Shown piece by piece: positions 32,142-41,339 of a DNA stretch of 49,834 nt. Numbering within the stretch: the stretch's first letter is position 1; every line of letters begins with the position of its first letter. The translations under genes and the position numbers were made by a program. The DNA is from a virus, in IMG/VR virus record IMGVR_UViG_3300006868_002436, positions 1 through 49,834 of that record, one strand, 5' to 3'. Under the pieces are notes generated by a model that saw only the letters and a program-made list of their open reading frames with translations, ran no database searches and was not told the origin of the DNA.

Positions 32142-33619
32142 ATAAATGTATAATTTTTAGCGTTCATCGTGCCGGAACACATCGTCCTTTAGGTCCTCAT
32201 AGAATATGTACATTTCTAAGACAAGAAGGATGGGATGCAGAAGTTGTAGATTATTCTTACTATTTTACTTTAGACGAACTAAAAAGTTTAGTTGAAAATA
32301 GAATGGACGAAAACATAAAGTTTTTTGGTTTCGGAGCATGGTTCGGAACATGGCCCGATGAAATAGTAACATTTACAGTATGGCTTAAAGAAACTTACCC
32401 GCACATTCCTTTAGTATATGGTAGTATGTCTTCTCCTCACACAAGAGAATCACCTATAGATTATTATAGTGTAGGATACGGCGAAGAGTCTATATTAGAA
32501 ATTGTAAAGGACATTTTAGGAAAACCATGTAATTTAAAATTTTCTCCTAGATGGAAAGGCAAAGAAGTTATTGACGCTAATGAAGACTATCCTGCATGGC
32601 CTAGGAAGACGTATGCAGCATACTACGAAGATAGAGACTTTTTAGAGGAATGGGAATGGCTTACTATAGAGTTGTCAAGAGGTTGTAAATTTAAATGTCA
32701 ATTCTGTAATTTTCCCATTCTAGGTATTAAAGAAGATCATAGTATAAGTGCAGAAAATTTTAGAAAACAAATTGAAGATGCTTATAATAGATTTGGCATT
32801 ACGAATTATTACATTGCTGACGAAACAATAAATCAAGATAAAGAAATGATGAGAAAGTTTGCAAATGTTGCAAACACTTGGGATTTTAAATTACAAGCAC
32901 ATGGATTTATGCGAGCTGATTTAATGATTGCACAACCCGATACTTGGCAAATGATGGTTGATACTGGAATTACCGGTCATCATTATGGCATAGAAACTTT
33001 TAATCGAAAGTCAGGTGCTACTATAGGTAAAGGAATGAAAACTGAAAAATTACAAGAAGGCTTAATAAAAATTAAAGATTATTTTAGGGCTAATAGTATT
33101 TATAGAGGTCATATTAGTATGATTGTTGGACTACCGTATGAATCTAAAGAAACTTTTTGGAAAGGTGTAGACTGGTTAAAAGAGAATTGGGCAGGTGAAT
33201 TCTCTGCATTTAACAGACTAGAAATTCCTTTACCTACTGGTGATGCAAAGCCGAGTTTATTTACACGAAGTTGGAAGGATATGGGTTACCGAGATAGAAA
33301 GACAAAGTTACAAAGCGGAACTGAACAAAAGAAGTTACTGACTATGGGCGGTGGTATGTTTACTGAAGACTTGTTAGACTGGGAAAATGATTATATGGAT
33401 ATAGAATGGGCTATATGGGCAATGGGGGAAGCATACCGTGTTTTAAAACCCACAAACGGTGTAGGTTCTTGGCACTTTAGCGATTATAGTTTACTTTTGA
33501 AAAATGATAATAGGGCTATATCTAAAATAATAAAATCAGATTTACACCATAACCAAAACGGTGTTGTTGATGCATTTTACGAAAGATATAAAAAGAAAAA
33601 AATAGCCTGGGGAACATAA
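32138..33619 (+). CDS. B12-type radical SAM protein, tandem copy 2 (493 aa)
   Basis: Opening GPHRICTFLRQEGWDAEVVDY, core CKFKCQFC at 183-190 with NFPILGI after it. The later segments GKGMKTEKLQEGL and LDWENDYMD and the final FYERYKKKKIAW tail repeat those of copies 1 and 3. The copies differ mainly in loops and in the insert TKLQSGTEQKKLLTMGGG, so they are likely to act on different positions of one substrate. The ATG overlaps the previous TGA; the next gene starts at the last base of this stop (TAATG). Confidence 0.82.
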   Translation: MNKCIIFSVHRAGTHRPLGPHRICTFLRQEGWDAEVVDYSYYFTLDELKSLVENRMDENIKFFGFGAWFGTWPDEIVTFTVWLKETYPHIPLVYGSMSSPHTRESPIDYYSVGYGEESILEIVKDILGKPCNLKFSPRWKGKEVIDANEDYPAWPRKTYAAYYEDRDFLEEWEWLTIELSRGCKFKCQFCNFPILGIKEDHSISAENFRKQIEDAYNRFGITNYYIADETINQDKEMMRKFANVANTWDFKLQAHGFMRADLMIAQPDTWQMMVDTGITGHHYGIETFNRKSGATIGKGMKTEKLQEGLIKIKDYFRANSIYRGHISMIVGLPYESKETFWKGVDWLKENWAGEFSAFNRLEIPLPTGDAKPSLFTRSWKDMGYRDRKTKLQSGTEQKKLLTMGGGMFTEDLLDWENDYMDIEWAIWAMGEAYRVLKPTNGVGSWHFSDYSLLLKNDNRAISKIIKSDLHHNQNGVVDAFYERYKKKKIAWGT

Positions 33620-35073
33620 TGGACCATGCATTAATATTCGGTGTACACGATATGATGCCCCATCGATTCCTAGGACCGCATCGTATTGCACATTACCTTA
33701 GGAATAATGGATGGGATATAGAAGTTGTAGACTTTGCTAGTTTTTGGACTTTAGAACAACTAAAAAATTTTATTAAATCACGAATACATAAAAAAACAAA
33801 GTTTATAGGATTTGGGTGTTGGTTTGGTAACTGGCCAGAGAATATAGATATGTTATCACATTGGATCAAAGATTATTATCCAGAAATAAAAATTATTTAC
33901 GGCAGTCATACATATCCTAAATTTAATAACGAATCAATAGATTATTATACTGTAGGTTATGCAGAAAAAGCAATAATACAATTAGCTAATTATTTTCAAA
34001 ACAACGGAACTATCAAGTTTGACACAAGATGGGAAAATAAAAAAATTATTCTTGCTAATGACACTTACCCTGCATTTCCGATGAACGAACTAGGTGTTAT
34101 ATACGAACATAGAGATCTTATAGAACCTTGGGAGTGGCTTACCATAGAATTTACAAGAGGTTGTAAATTTTCCTGCAAATTTTGCAATTATCCTATATTA
34201 GGCGTAAAAGACGATCACTCAACTGCTGCTTCTGACTTTGAGTACACTGTTAGAGATGCTTATGATAAATTTGGTGTGACAAATTATTATACAGCAGACG
34301 AAACATTAAATCAAGATAAATCTATGATAGAAAAATATGCAAATGTAGCTGATACATTAAATTTTAAATTAAGAATGCACGGATTTATGAGAGCAGATTT
34401 ATTAATTGCTAATAAAGATACATGGGATCCATTGTCTCGGTTAGGTGTATTTGGGCATATGTATGGTATAGAAACGTTTAATAAAAAAACTGGCTCTAGT
34501 GTAGGGAAAGGAATGGATCCATTAAAAGTAAAAGAAGGCTTACTCGAAATACGAGAATGGTTTGATGCAATAGAACCATATCGAGGCAATATTAATATGG
34601 TGTGTGGATTACCGTTTGAAACTAAAGAAACTTGGGAAAGTGGCATTGAATGGCTTATGAAAAATTGGACATCTAAAGGAGACATAAGTGCTACTTATGC
34701 ATTAGAAATACCGTTAAGTAGTATGGATTCAAAATTAAGTTTTATAAGTAATAATTGGAAAGCATTAGGATACAGAAGAAGAAAAACACCTTCTGAATCT
34801 TTACATGCTGTGAGTTCTCTAAAATATGCTGACGAATTATTAGATTGGGAAAATGATTACATGGATCTTGACTGGGCAGTAAAAAGTTGTAATACAATAT
34901 ATAAACAGTATAAAGTTGATATGGGCGTTAGTGTTTGGCACTGGGGAGATCATGGATTAATGAATTTAAGTTTTAAAGATCTTCAAAAAAAACAAAAACA
35001 TTATAATCAATGGCCTAACAAAGAACTGGAAGATTTTTTACAACGCTATATTAAAAAGAAAATAGAATTATGA
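33619..35073 (+). CDS. B12-type radical SAM protein, tandem copy 3 (484 aa)
   Basis: Opening GPHRIAHYLRNNGWDIEVVDF, core CKFSCKFC at 182-189, NYPILGV following. LDWENDYMDLDW and the Lys/Ile-rich end FLQRYIKKKIEL are shared. Its stop forms an ATGA overlap with the amidinotransferase gene, placing all four in one operon. Its fold, cofactors and likely chemistry are as for copies 1 and 2. Confidence 0.82.
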   Translation: MDHALIFGVHDMMPHRFLGPHRIAHYLRNNGWDIEVVDFASFWTLEQLKNFIKSRIHKKTKFIGFGCWFGNWPENIDMLSHWIKDYYPEIKIIYGSHTYPKFNNESIDYYTVGYAEKAIIQLANYFQNNGTIKFDTRWENKKIILANDTYPAFPMNELGVIYEHRDLIEPWEWLTIEFTRGCKFSCKFCNYPILGVKDDHSTAASDFEYTVRDAYDKFGVTNYYTADETLNQDKSMIEKYANVADTLNFKLRMHGFMRADLLIANKDTWDPLSRLGVFGHMYGIETFNKKTGSSVGKGMDPLKVKEGLLEIREWFDAIEPYRGNINMVCGLPFETKETWESGIEWLMKNWTSKGDISATYALEIPLSSMDSKLSFISNNWKALGYRRRKTPSESLHAVSSLKYADELLDWENDYMDLDWAVKSCNTIYKQYKVDMGVSVWHWGDHGLMNLSFKDLQKKQKHYNQWPNKELEDFLQRYIKKKIEL

Positions 35074-36140
35074 GTATATATACAAACTGGGATCCTTTAG
35101 AATTATGTATTGTTGGAAATTGTCTAACTGAAGTGCCAGACACTTGGAGTATCGATCCTAAGGCAAAACCATTATTAGAAAAAATATTAAAAGAAACAAA
35201 AGAAGACTTAGACAATTTAGCAGCACTAATTTCATCATTTAACACAAAAGTTTTGAGACCAACACCTAAAATATTTCCACAAAAGTCTAATTTACATAAT
35301 TTTAGTATTTTAAACGCAACTAATCCTATTGTCCCGAGAGATCAATATTTTGTATACGATAAAACTATATATCAAACATACACTAGTTTACCAGATAGGT
35401 ACTTTGACGGATTTAATTACTATAGCCTATTTAAAGATTTGTTTAAGCAAGGGCATAATTGGTTAAGTCTTCCGCCGCCGATTTTAAACAATCTAAATAA
35501 TAACGAAAAATGGTATCTAGACGGGCAGGACATTTACCATAATCGTTTAAACTACACATTATTATGGCATACTGCTACAATGTTTAAAGCAGGCAAAGAT
35601 ATTATTGTAAATAATCAAGGTCCGGGCACTCAGTTAGGGTTAGAATGGATAAAACGTAACGTTGATGCTGAATTTATACACAATGAAGATACATATGTCG
35701 ATAGTTGGGGTCATATAGATCACGGATTTTACATGCCTAACGATAACACTGTAATATGTATGGACGAACATTGGGTTCCGCAATGCCTACGTAATAAAGA
35801 ATTAATATTACTAGATGGATTATTTGAAAGATTCGATTATAAAAATTTTATAGAAGAAACTAACAATAAAGTAGATCCGTTTTCTTATAATTGGTTAGAA
35901 GATTGGTTTGATCAATGGACAGGATATTGTCAAGAAGTAGCGTTTGAAGCAAATGTTTTAGTAGTAGATCCAAATAATATTATATTTGCAACCGAACAGC
36001 CAGAAGTGTTTGCTAAATTAGGAGAATATAATATTAACTGTCACGTAAGTAAACTACGTCACGGAATGTTTTGGGCAGGAGGAATACATTGTATGACATT
36101 AGATATTAAACGTAGTGGTCTAAAGCGTTGCGTAATCTAG
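35070..36140 (+). CDS. Amidinotransferase family protein (glycine amidinotransferase-like, 356 aa)
   Basis: WDPLELCIVGN (7-17) is the opening strand of the family; NPIVPRDQYFV (85-95) gives the conserved Arg-Asp; YLDGQDI (149-155) the acidic loop; HIDHGF (215-220) the catalytic His; and AGGIHCMTLD (337-346) the catalytic Cys342. The family transfers an amidino group from arginine to an amine, as in creatine, streptomycin, toxin or cylindrospermopsin synthesis, or hydrolyses guanidino groups. Coupled to the triple radical SAM operon; convergent with an aminotransferase gene (35-base overlap). The amine acceptor is unknown. Confidence 0.82.
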   Translation: MSIYTNWDPLELCIVGNCLTEVPDTWSIDPKAKPLLEKILKETKEDLDNLAALISSFNTKVLRPTPKIFPQKSNLHNFSILNATNPIVPRDQYFVYDKTIYQTYTSLPDRYFDGFNYYSLFKDLFKQGHNWLSLPPPILNNLNNNEKWYLDGQDIYHNRLNYTLLWHTATMFKAGKDIIVNNQGPGTQLGLEWIKRNVDAEFIHNEDTYVDSWGHIDHGFYMPNDNTVICMDEHWVPQCLRNKELILLDGLFERFDYKNFIEETNNKVDPFSYNWLEDWFDQWTGYCQEVAFEANVLVVDPNNIIFATEQPEVFAKLGEYNINCHVSKLRHGMFWAGGIHCMTLDIKRSGLKRCVI

Positions 36141-37317
36141 TATCTAATTGATTAAAATATTCATTGTCTGCGGTCAATGGAATTACAACACGTAAACCTT
36201 TCCATTCGTAGTTTTGTATACCTACATTTAAACCGTTTTCAAAGAATTTTTTTTGTGCTAACGGTATGTTATCTACAGGAAAAAATTTTAAGTTATAATA
36301 TAAACCGTACGAAGTATAACTTTCAACAATACCGTCTTCTACTAGTTGACTAAACATAAGATTGCTTTTTGGTTTTAAATACTTATAGTTTTCAAATATA
36401 CTTTCTTTTTCGATAATTTCTAAATATTTTAATGTGCTATATATACCAGTTAAACTAAAACTATATGTGAAGCCATGACTCCAAAATTCATCTTTTACTG
36501 TATTAAAAACTTCTTTAGTCATTAAACACGAACTAAGAGGAAAGTAACCACCACTCAAACTTTTCCCCATTACAAATATATCAGGGTCTACATTAAATCC
36601 TTTTAGTTTTCCTAATTTTCCAGCACACATAGCAATATCATCAATAATTAACAAAATATCTTTTGACTTACATAACAATTTAAGAGATTTCCAAAAGTTG
36701 TCACTGTATGGTGTTACACCTCCAAGCCAACTACAACTTTCCATAACAACACAACTTATGTCATCTGCATCTAATGCATTTTGTAAATTATTAAATAAAA
36801 TGTTTTCATTATCATCTCTATATACACTTTTACAAAATTGATTGCGTCCTAGTGTGCGAGTCATAAAACTACCGCCACTTATACTAGAACTAAGATAAGT
36901 GCTACCATGATAACTTTCTGTTACTCCGATAATCTTATTTTTTTGCATATTACCGTTACATTGATGATATAATGCTGCTAATTTTACAGCACCCTCAACT
37001 GCATCACTACCTGATAAACTATAAAAACTGTAATATCCATCTGTCATATCGTATAACTTTTGTGAAAGTTCTAACACTGCATCAGTTGTACTTAGGTATT
37101 CCCCACTTACAAATGGTATTTCTTTTGAACGGTTGGATACATAATCAATAATGTCAGTTCTATCAAATCCTAACATAAAACTACCACAACTACCAAGACT
37201 TGTGTCTAAGAAGTCCTTTCCGTCTTTAATATAACCAAACTTTGTATATCTCGAAACAATATTGTAGTCAGAATTATTGTTATTTTCTGTAAAGGGAAAA
37301 AATATTTTTGGGGTCAT
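36106..37317 (-). CDS. Class III PLP-dependent aminotransferase (glutamate-1-semialdehyde aminomutase-like, 403 aa)
   Basis: The frame extends to a GTG at 37344, but the ATG at 37317 (MTPKIFFPF) has a GGAG site. SLSGSDAVEGAVKLA is the PLP-phosphate-binding segment; ESYHGSTYLSS the aromatic stacking region; LLIIDDIAMCAGKLG holds the Asp for the pyridine nitrogen; MGKSLSGGYFPLS has the Schiff-base Lys. These are class III features of 1-semialdehyde aminomutase or omega-aminotransferase type. It would add or move an amino group, which could create the acceptor for the adjacent amidinotransferase. Single-gene unit on the minus strand. Confidence 0.85.
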   Translation of the reverse strand: MTPKIFFPFTENNNNSDYNIVSRYTKFGYIKDGKDFLDTSLGSCGSFMLGFDRTDIIDYVSNRSKEIPFVSGEYLSTTDAVLELSQKLYDMTDGYYSFYSLSGSDAVEGAVKLAALYHQCNGNMQKNKIIGVTESYHGSTYLSSSISGGSFMTRTLGRNQFCKSVYRDDNENILFNNLQNALDADDISCVVMESCSWLGGVTPYSDNFWKSLKLLCKSKDILLIIDDIAMCAGKLGKLKGFNVDPDIFVMGKSLSGGYFPLSSCLMTKEVFNTVKDEFWSHGFTYSFSLTGIYSTLKYLEIIEKESIFENYKYLKPKSNLMFSQLVEDGIVESYTSYGLYYNLKFFPVDNIPLAQKKFFENGLNVGIQNYEWKGLRVVIPLTADNEYFNQLDTRLRNALDHYV

Positions 37318-37342
37318 ATATAATATCTCCAACGTATTTAAC

Positions 37343-37350
37343 ACTAAATA
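37343..37350 (+). promoter_or_regulatory. Weak late-type promoter box
   Basis: ACTAAATA stands 6 bases before the ATG at 37357. On the minus strand GTTAAATA lies nearby, 17-20 bases before the ATG at 37317. Both are imperfect matches to NATAAATA. Confidence 0.35.
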
Positions 37351-37356
37351 CTGTTG

Positions 37357-39276
37357 ATGAAAAAAAATGTTTATCTATTTCAACCAGAAATATCTTCAGG
37401 CACACGACCCGAACATTATTTACCGTATAGTGTAGGATGTATTTGGGCGTATTGTAATCAATTTGAAGATATACAGAATAATTACGAGTTAAAAGATGTA
37501 ATATGGAAACGTGAGCGACAAAAAGACGTACTGGATAGAATAGAAGATCCGGTAGTATGTGCTTTTAGTTGTTATGTATGGAATGAAAATTGGAATCTTA
37601 CTTGTGCTAAAAGAATTAAAGAACGCTGGCCTGAATGTATCATTGTATTTGGTGGTCCAAGTGTAAACGAGGATTGGACAAAACATGAATATATCGATGT
37701 AGCAATGTTCGGTGAGGGCGAAGAAAAATGGGCAGAGTTGTTACATAAAATTTTAAACAACGAAGCTCTAGATAGATATTGGAATAATCCGAGACAAAAA
37801 GAAATTGAAGATTATCCTAGTCCGTATGTTACTGGATTTTTTGATAAAATAATTGCTGACAATCCTGGCGTGTTTTGGTTTATGATGTTAGAAACAAATA
37901 GAGGATGTCCTTATCATTGTACGTTCTGCGGATGGGGTGCATCTTATTTAAATAAATTAAAAACTTTTGCCTTTGAAAGAGTACAAGCAGATATAGAATG
38001 GGCAATAACTCATAATATACATTGGATCTTTCCTATTGATGCAAATAGCGGTATATTACGAGAACGTGATGTAGAGATAGCACATCTAATACGTAAAGCA
38101 ATATTAGATCCAAGAAGTAACATTCGACGTGTAACATTTAACCATGCAAAAAATCTTAATCCAGCGTGTTTTGAAATGGAAAAAATAATTCAAGAATGGA
38201 CTTATGGTTTAGAAGTTGCTATACAAAGTTTAAACGTTGACACACTAAAGGCTGTTAAAAGATTTAATATGGGTCTAAATAATATCGAAAAAACCTATGC
38301 TGAATGTAATAAACACGGAATACGTCATTATACCGAACTAGTTCTAGGATTACCCTATGAAACTAAAGATACATATATTAATGGTCTTATGAAACTTTTA
38401 GAGTTAGGACAACATAACAGTGTAAAAACATATCTAGCAACTGTTATACCTAATAGCGAAATGGATGACCCTGCATATCAAGAAAAATACGGAATAAAGC
38501 TTATACATCCTAAAGACCTATATAGACGTCCTGAAGAAAGGATTTGGGACGAAGAAGACGGTAGTGAAGAAGTAATTGCAATGGTTAGTGCTACTAATAC
38601 AGCATCTTCACAAGATCTTGCAGATTGTTTAAGTTTTAGTTGGGTTTTAACTCAATTTCATTATGCAGGATATAGTCAAATAGTTGCACAATATCTTAAC
38701 AATATTGCAGGTGTTTCTTATAGAGAATTTTACGATTTTATGTACGAAGAAATAAAATCAGACGAATGGATCGGAGGTTTACAAAAAGATGTGGAAGAAA
38801 TAATGCTTGCATATCTAGTAAACGGAGAAATTCCTCCAGAGAGTAAGTGGGGAAATATTGTAGCCCTTACGTTACCAGAAAGTTATGGTACTCAAGAGTT
38901 CTTTGCTCATAAAGATTATGTGATTAATTTAGTAATTAAGATTGCAAATAAATTAATTCAGTTACCTAAGTGTATAGAAGATTTACAATATGCATTTATG
39001 AAAGACGAAAATAAAGAGTATCCGTACTTTGTAAATAGTACCGTTGATATTGATAGATGGACCGAATATGATTGCGTATACGAAGTTAGAGATAGATCAA
39101 AAGTAAGCCATCAAACAGATCAAATGTATAAAAAGTTTTTACATAAGACCGATCTATATAATACCACCAATCCCTATAAGCACATAAGTACAAGTGAGAT
39201 TACTAAAGAACAAGAAAAATCATTACAGCCAGTAAGTTTAGTAGACAGTAAGGTAGAGGAAGGTAGTTTTCATTGA
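37357..39276 (+). CDS. B12-binding-domain radical SAM protein (639 aa)
   Basis: ATG at 37357; a TTG at 37354 is also in frame. Residues 1-140 are a B12-binding-like domain (EDPVVCAFSCYVWNENW, then IIVFGGPSVNEDW, MFGEGE) similar to that of BchE/methylthiotransferase-type proteins. The core motif CPYHCTFC is at 184-191. A long C-terminal region of about 250 residues is helical. Distinct from the three-copy family and from 13612-15231. It overlaps the next radical SAM gene by 4 bases (TTGA). Confidence 0.85.
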   Translation: MKKNVYLFQPEISSGTRPEHYLPYSVGCIWAYCNQFEDIQNNYELKDVIWKRERQKDVLDRIEDPVVCAFSCYVWNENWNLTCAKRIKERWPECIIVFGGPSVNEDWTKHEYIDVAMFGEGEEKWAELLHKILNNEALDRYWNNPRQKEIEDYPSPYVTGFFDKIIADNPGVFWFMMLETNRGCPYHCTFCGWGASYLNKLKTFAFERVQADIEWAITHNIHWIFPIDANSGILRERDVEIAHLIRKAILDPRSNIRRVTFNHAKNLNPACFEMEKIIQEWTYGLEVAIQSLNVDTLKAVKRFNMGLNNIEKTYAECNKHGIRHYTELVLGLPYETKDTYINGLMKLLELGQHNSVKTYLATVIPNSEMDDPAYQEKYGIKLIHPKDLYRRPEERIWDEEDGSEEVIAMVSATNTASSQDLADCLSFSWVLTQFHYAGYSQIVAQYLNNIAGVSYREFYDFMYEEIKSDEWIGGLQKDVEEIMLAYLVNGEIPPESKWGNIVALTLPESYGTQEFFAHKDYVINLVIKIANKLIQLPKCIEDLQYAFMKDENKEYPYFVNSTVDIDRWTEYDCVYEVRDRSKVSHQTDQMYKKFLHKTDLYNTTNPYKHISTSEITKEQEKSLQPVSLVDSKVEEGSFH

Positions 39277-40451
39277 CACAATTTACAGAACAAGCCATTG
39301 ATCAAATCTTTAAGTACATTGGTAACAGAAAAATATTAGATCCTACAGTTTCACTTTGTCATCATTGCCATAGTCATATTCCTGCCTATAGGATGGAAGA
39401 AGACGGAATGATTTATCTAGTTAAATATTGTAATGAACATGGGGTTCAAAAATATATAATAGAAACTAGTGCAGAATTTTATTATGGTTTGATGAAATCT
39501 ATGGAAGATCCTAGGTTTAATATGTCTGGAGGTTTATTAATAGAAACAACAGACAGATGTAATTTAGATTGTCCCCATTGCTATCATTTGCCTGATAACG
39601 ATTCAGCAGATGTAAATAGACAAATATTAATAGATACAATTAAAACATTTCCCATAGATAAACCAGGAGACGGTATACATAGAATTATATTAGCAGGAGC
39701 TGAACCTACTTTACGTCCAGACTTTCCACAACTGTGTGCAGAAGTAAGCGAAATACACGAAACTCTGCATCCGGCTGTAATGACCAATGGCATTCGATTT
39801 AATAATACAAGATGGCTTAAAGAATCAAAAGCAGCAGGATTAGTTTCTGTAAACGTAGGATTAAATCATCCTTCATACCATAATCATAAAGTAATTAGAA
39901 ATAAACAAGAAACTGCAATTAACAATATCTTTGAACAAGATTTAGATATGGGGTACATTAGTTATACAATGATAGAAATGAACGAATTACCTGATATCCT
40001 ACAAGAAATTATTAATTCACCGTGGCATCCCCAAACTTTCAGAGTGCGCTTAGGAAGCGAAATAGGCAGAAATGCAACACAGAATGTTTATAGACTAAGC
40101 ACCTTATATTATGCTGCTAAGGAATGGTGCGAAAAAAACAATAAAAGCTTTATTGATATAAACCCTGCAGATAACAATATCTACCATATGATGGTAGACA
40201 TTGAAGGAAAAATAGTAAGACTAATACAATGGTGTGACGAAACTAATATAGATATGGAAGAATTACGCACAGGGCCTTGGAATTATTTTGTTCCACATGA
40301 TGGTATAACAAATTTCCTACATCAAATAATACGTAGAGATACTGCAACTAACAAAGGTTTAGAACTTCCAGATAAAGTTCCTGCTAGATATAATTATAAA
40401 CCTAACATCGAATACGATAAGTCAAAACCTGATTTACTAAAATTGTATTAA
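39273..40451 (+). CDS. Radical SAM protein with N-terminal zinc-ribbon-like domain, Tes/MJ0619-like (392 aa), TTG start
   Basis: Residues 29-60 (CHHCHSHIPAYRMEEDGMIYL, CNEHG) have the CxxC...CxEHG pattern of the N-terminal domain of the MJ0619/tetraether-synthase-type radical SAM family. The core motif CNLDCPHC is at 96-103 in ETTDRCNLDCPHCYH. The glycine motif is AGAEPTLRPDF. The C-terminal part is acidic and helical, without an obvious auxiliary cluster. Family members join or methylate unactivated carbons, for example in membrane lipids or pterins. A TTG start with AGGAAGG before it. The exact family is my recollection and should be tested. Confidence 0.76.
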   Translation: MTQFTEQAIDQIFKYIGNRKILDPTVSLCHHCHSHIPAYRMEEDGMIYLVKYCNEHGVQKYIIETSAEFYYGLMKSMEDPRFNMSGGLLIETTDRCNLDCPHCYHLPDNDSADVNRQILIDTIKTFPIDKPGDGIHRIILAGAEPTLRPDFPQLCAEVSEIHETLHPAVMTNGIRFNNTRWLKESKAAGLVSVNVGLNHPSYHNHKVIRNKQETAINNIFEQDLDMGYISYTMIEMNELPDILQEIINSPWHPQTFRVRLGSEIGRNATQNVYRLSTLYYAAKEWCEKNNKSFIDINPADNNIYHMMVDIEGKIVRLIQWCDETNIDMEELRTGPWNYFVPHDGITNFLHQIIRRDTATNKGLELPDKVPARYNYKPNIEYDKSKPDLLKLY

Positions 40452-40457
40452 CCATAA

Positions 40458-40465
40458 TATAAATA
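40458..40465 (+). promoter_or_regulatory. Late promoter box immediately before a start codon
   Basis: TATAAATA, then TTTT, then ATG at 40470 and a second ATG at 40473. With a late start site about 6 bases downstream of the box, the message would begin at or within the start codon. Confidence 0.6.
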
Positions 40466-40469
40466 TTTT

Positions 40470-41339
40470 ATGATGGAAAAAATAGTCATTTCAGGTTGCA
40501 GCGTAACTGCTGGTATAGAACTTTGGGAAGAAAAAAATATTCCAGAATATTCTAAATTATCAACACCTGAAAATCAAAAAGTAAATTTTTCACACAAAAA
40601 AGGTAGTGTTGTATTTGACAAATTAAATGCATTTAATACTAAAAATATTAAACAGAATGTACCTCGAGAAGAAATTGTTGCGTATAACAAAAAATTTGCA
40701 TATCCGTCATTGTTAAGTAAAAACTTACAAGTACCAGTCGATAATATTGCTGAGCAAGGAATTTCTAACAAAGAAATTGCTCTTCGAACATTAAAATATT
40801 TTCCTAAAGATTATTACACAAATACTATAGCAATTATACAAATAACAACCCATAATCGAATGTTGTTGACTTATTCTCAAACTGAAGCTGGAAGTGTTGT
40901 TTTACAACCTACTCAACCTATTCATTTTTTATCTAGAACGCAAAATAATATTTTGCAAGAATACTTTTTTGAGTTTTTTAGCGAATCTCTAACTATGCAA
41001 GAAGACTATATGTCTATACTTTACACAATACATAAATTAAATTTAAAAAATATAATTTGTTATGTATTGCCGATTTCATCGTCTAAACTAAATCAACCAC
41101 ATGGCGAATATCATTATAAAGTTAACGACAATATTACAATAACACATACAGATAATTCTTTTGATTTAAGTTCAGTAGAAAATATGTTACTTAATGATAT
41201 GAATCATTTTAAATTATCAGAGCAGTCTTTAGAAGAAATTAGTAATTATTGCTATTTGCCTCATTACCATTTTTCACATAATGCTCATAAGTTAATAAGC
41301 GAACACATATCTGAAAGAATAAAATGTTTGCATTTTTAA
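40470..41339 (+). CDS. SGNH/GDSL-like hydrolase (289 aa), probably leaderless
   Basis: ISGCSVTAG gives the nucleophile; NIAEQGISN the block III region; the C-terminal HYHFSHNAHKLISEHI the catalytic His. The central part (AIIQITTHNRMLL) is the strand bearing the second oxyanion residue. The ATG at 40470 or 40473 follows a TATAAATA box by 4 or 7 bases. Related to the SGNH protein at 26216-26962. Its final bases overlap a possible micro-ORF. Confidence 0.65.
   Translation: MMEKIVISGCSVTAGIELWEEKNIPEYSKLSTPENQKVNFSHKKGSVVFDKLNAFNTKNIKQNVPREEIVAYNKKFAYPSLLSKNLQVPVDNIAEQGISNKEIALRTLKYFPKDYYTNTIAIIQITTHNRMLLTYSQTEAGSVVLQPTQPIHFLSRTQNNILQEYFFEFFSESLTMQEDYMSILYTIHKLNLKNIICYVLPISSSKLNQPHGEYHYKVNDNITITHTDNSFDLSSVENMLLNDMNHFKLSEQSLEEISNYCYLPHYHFSHNAHKLISEHISERIKCLHF

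Noticed and set aside
34311-34685. Minus-strand frame of 124 codons in the third tandem radical SAM gene
   Set aside because: It is antisense to conserved radical SAM sequence and has no supporting signals.
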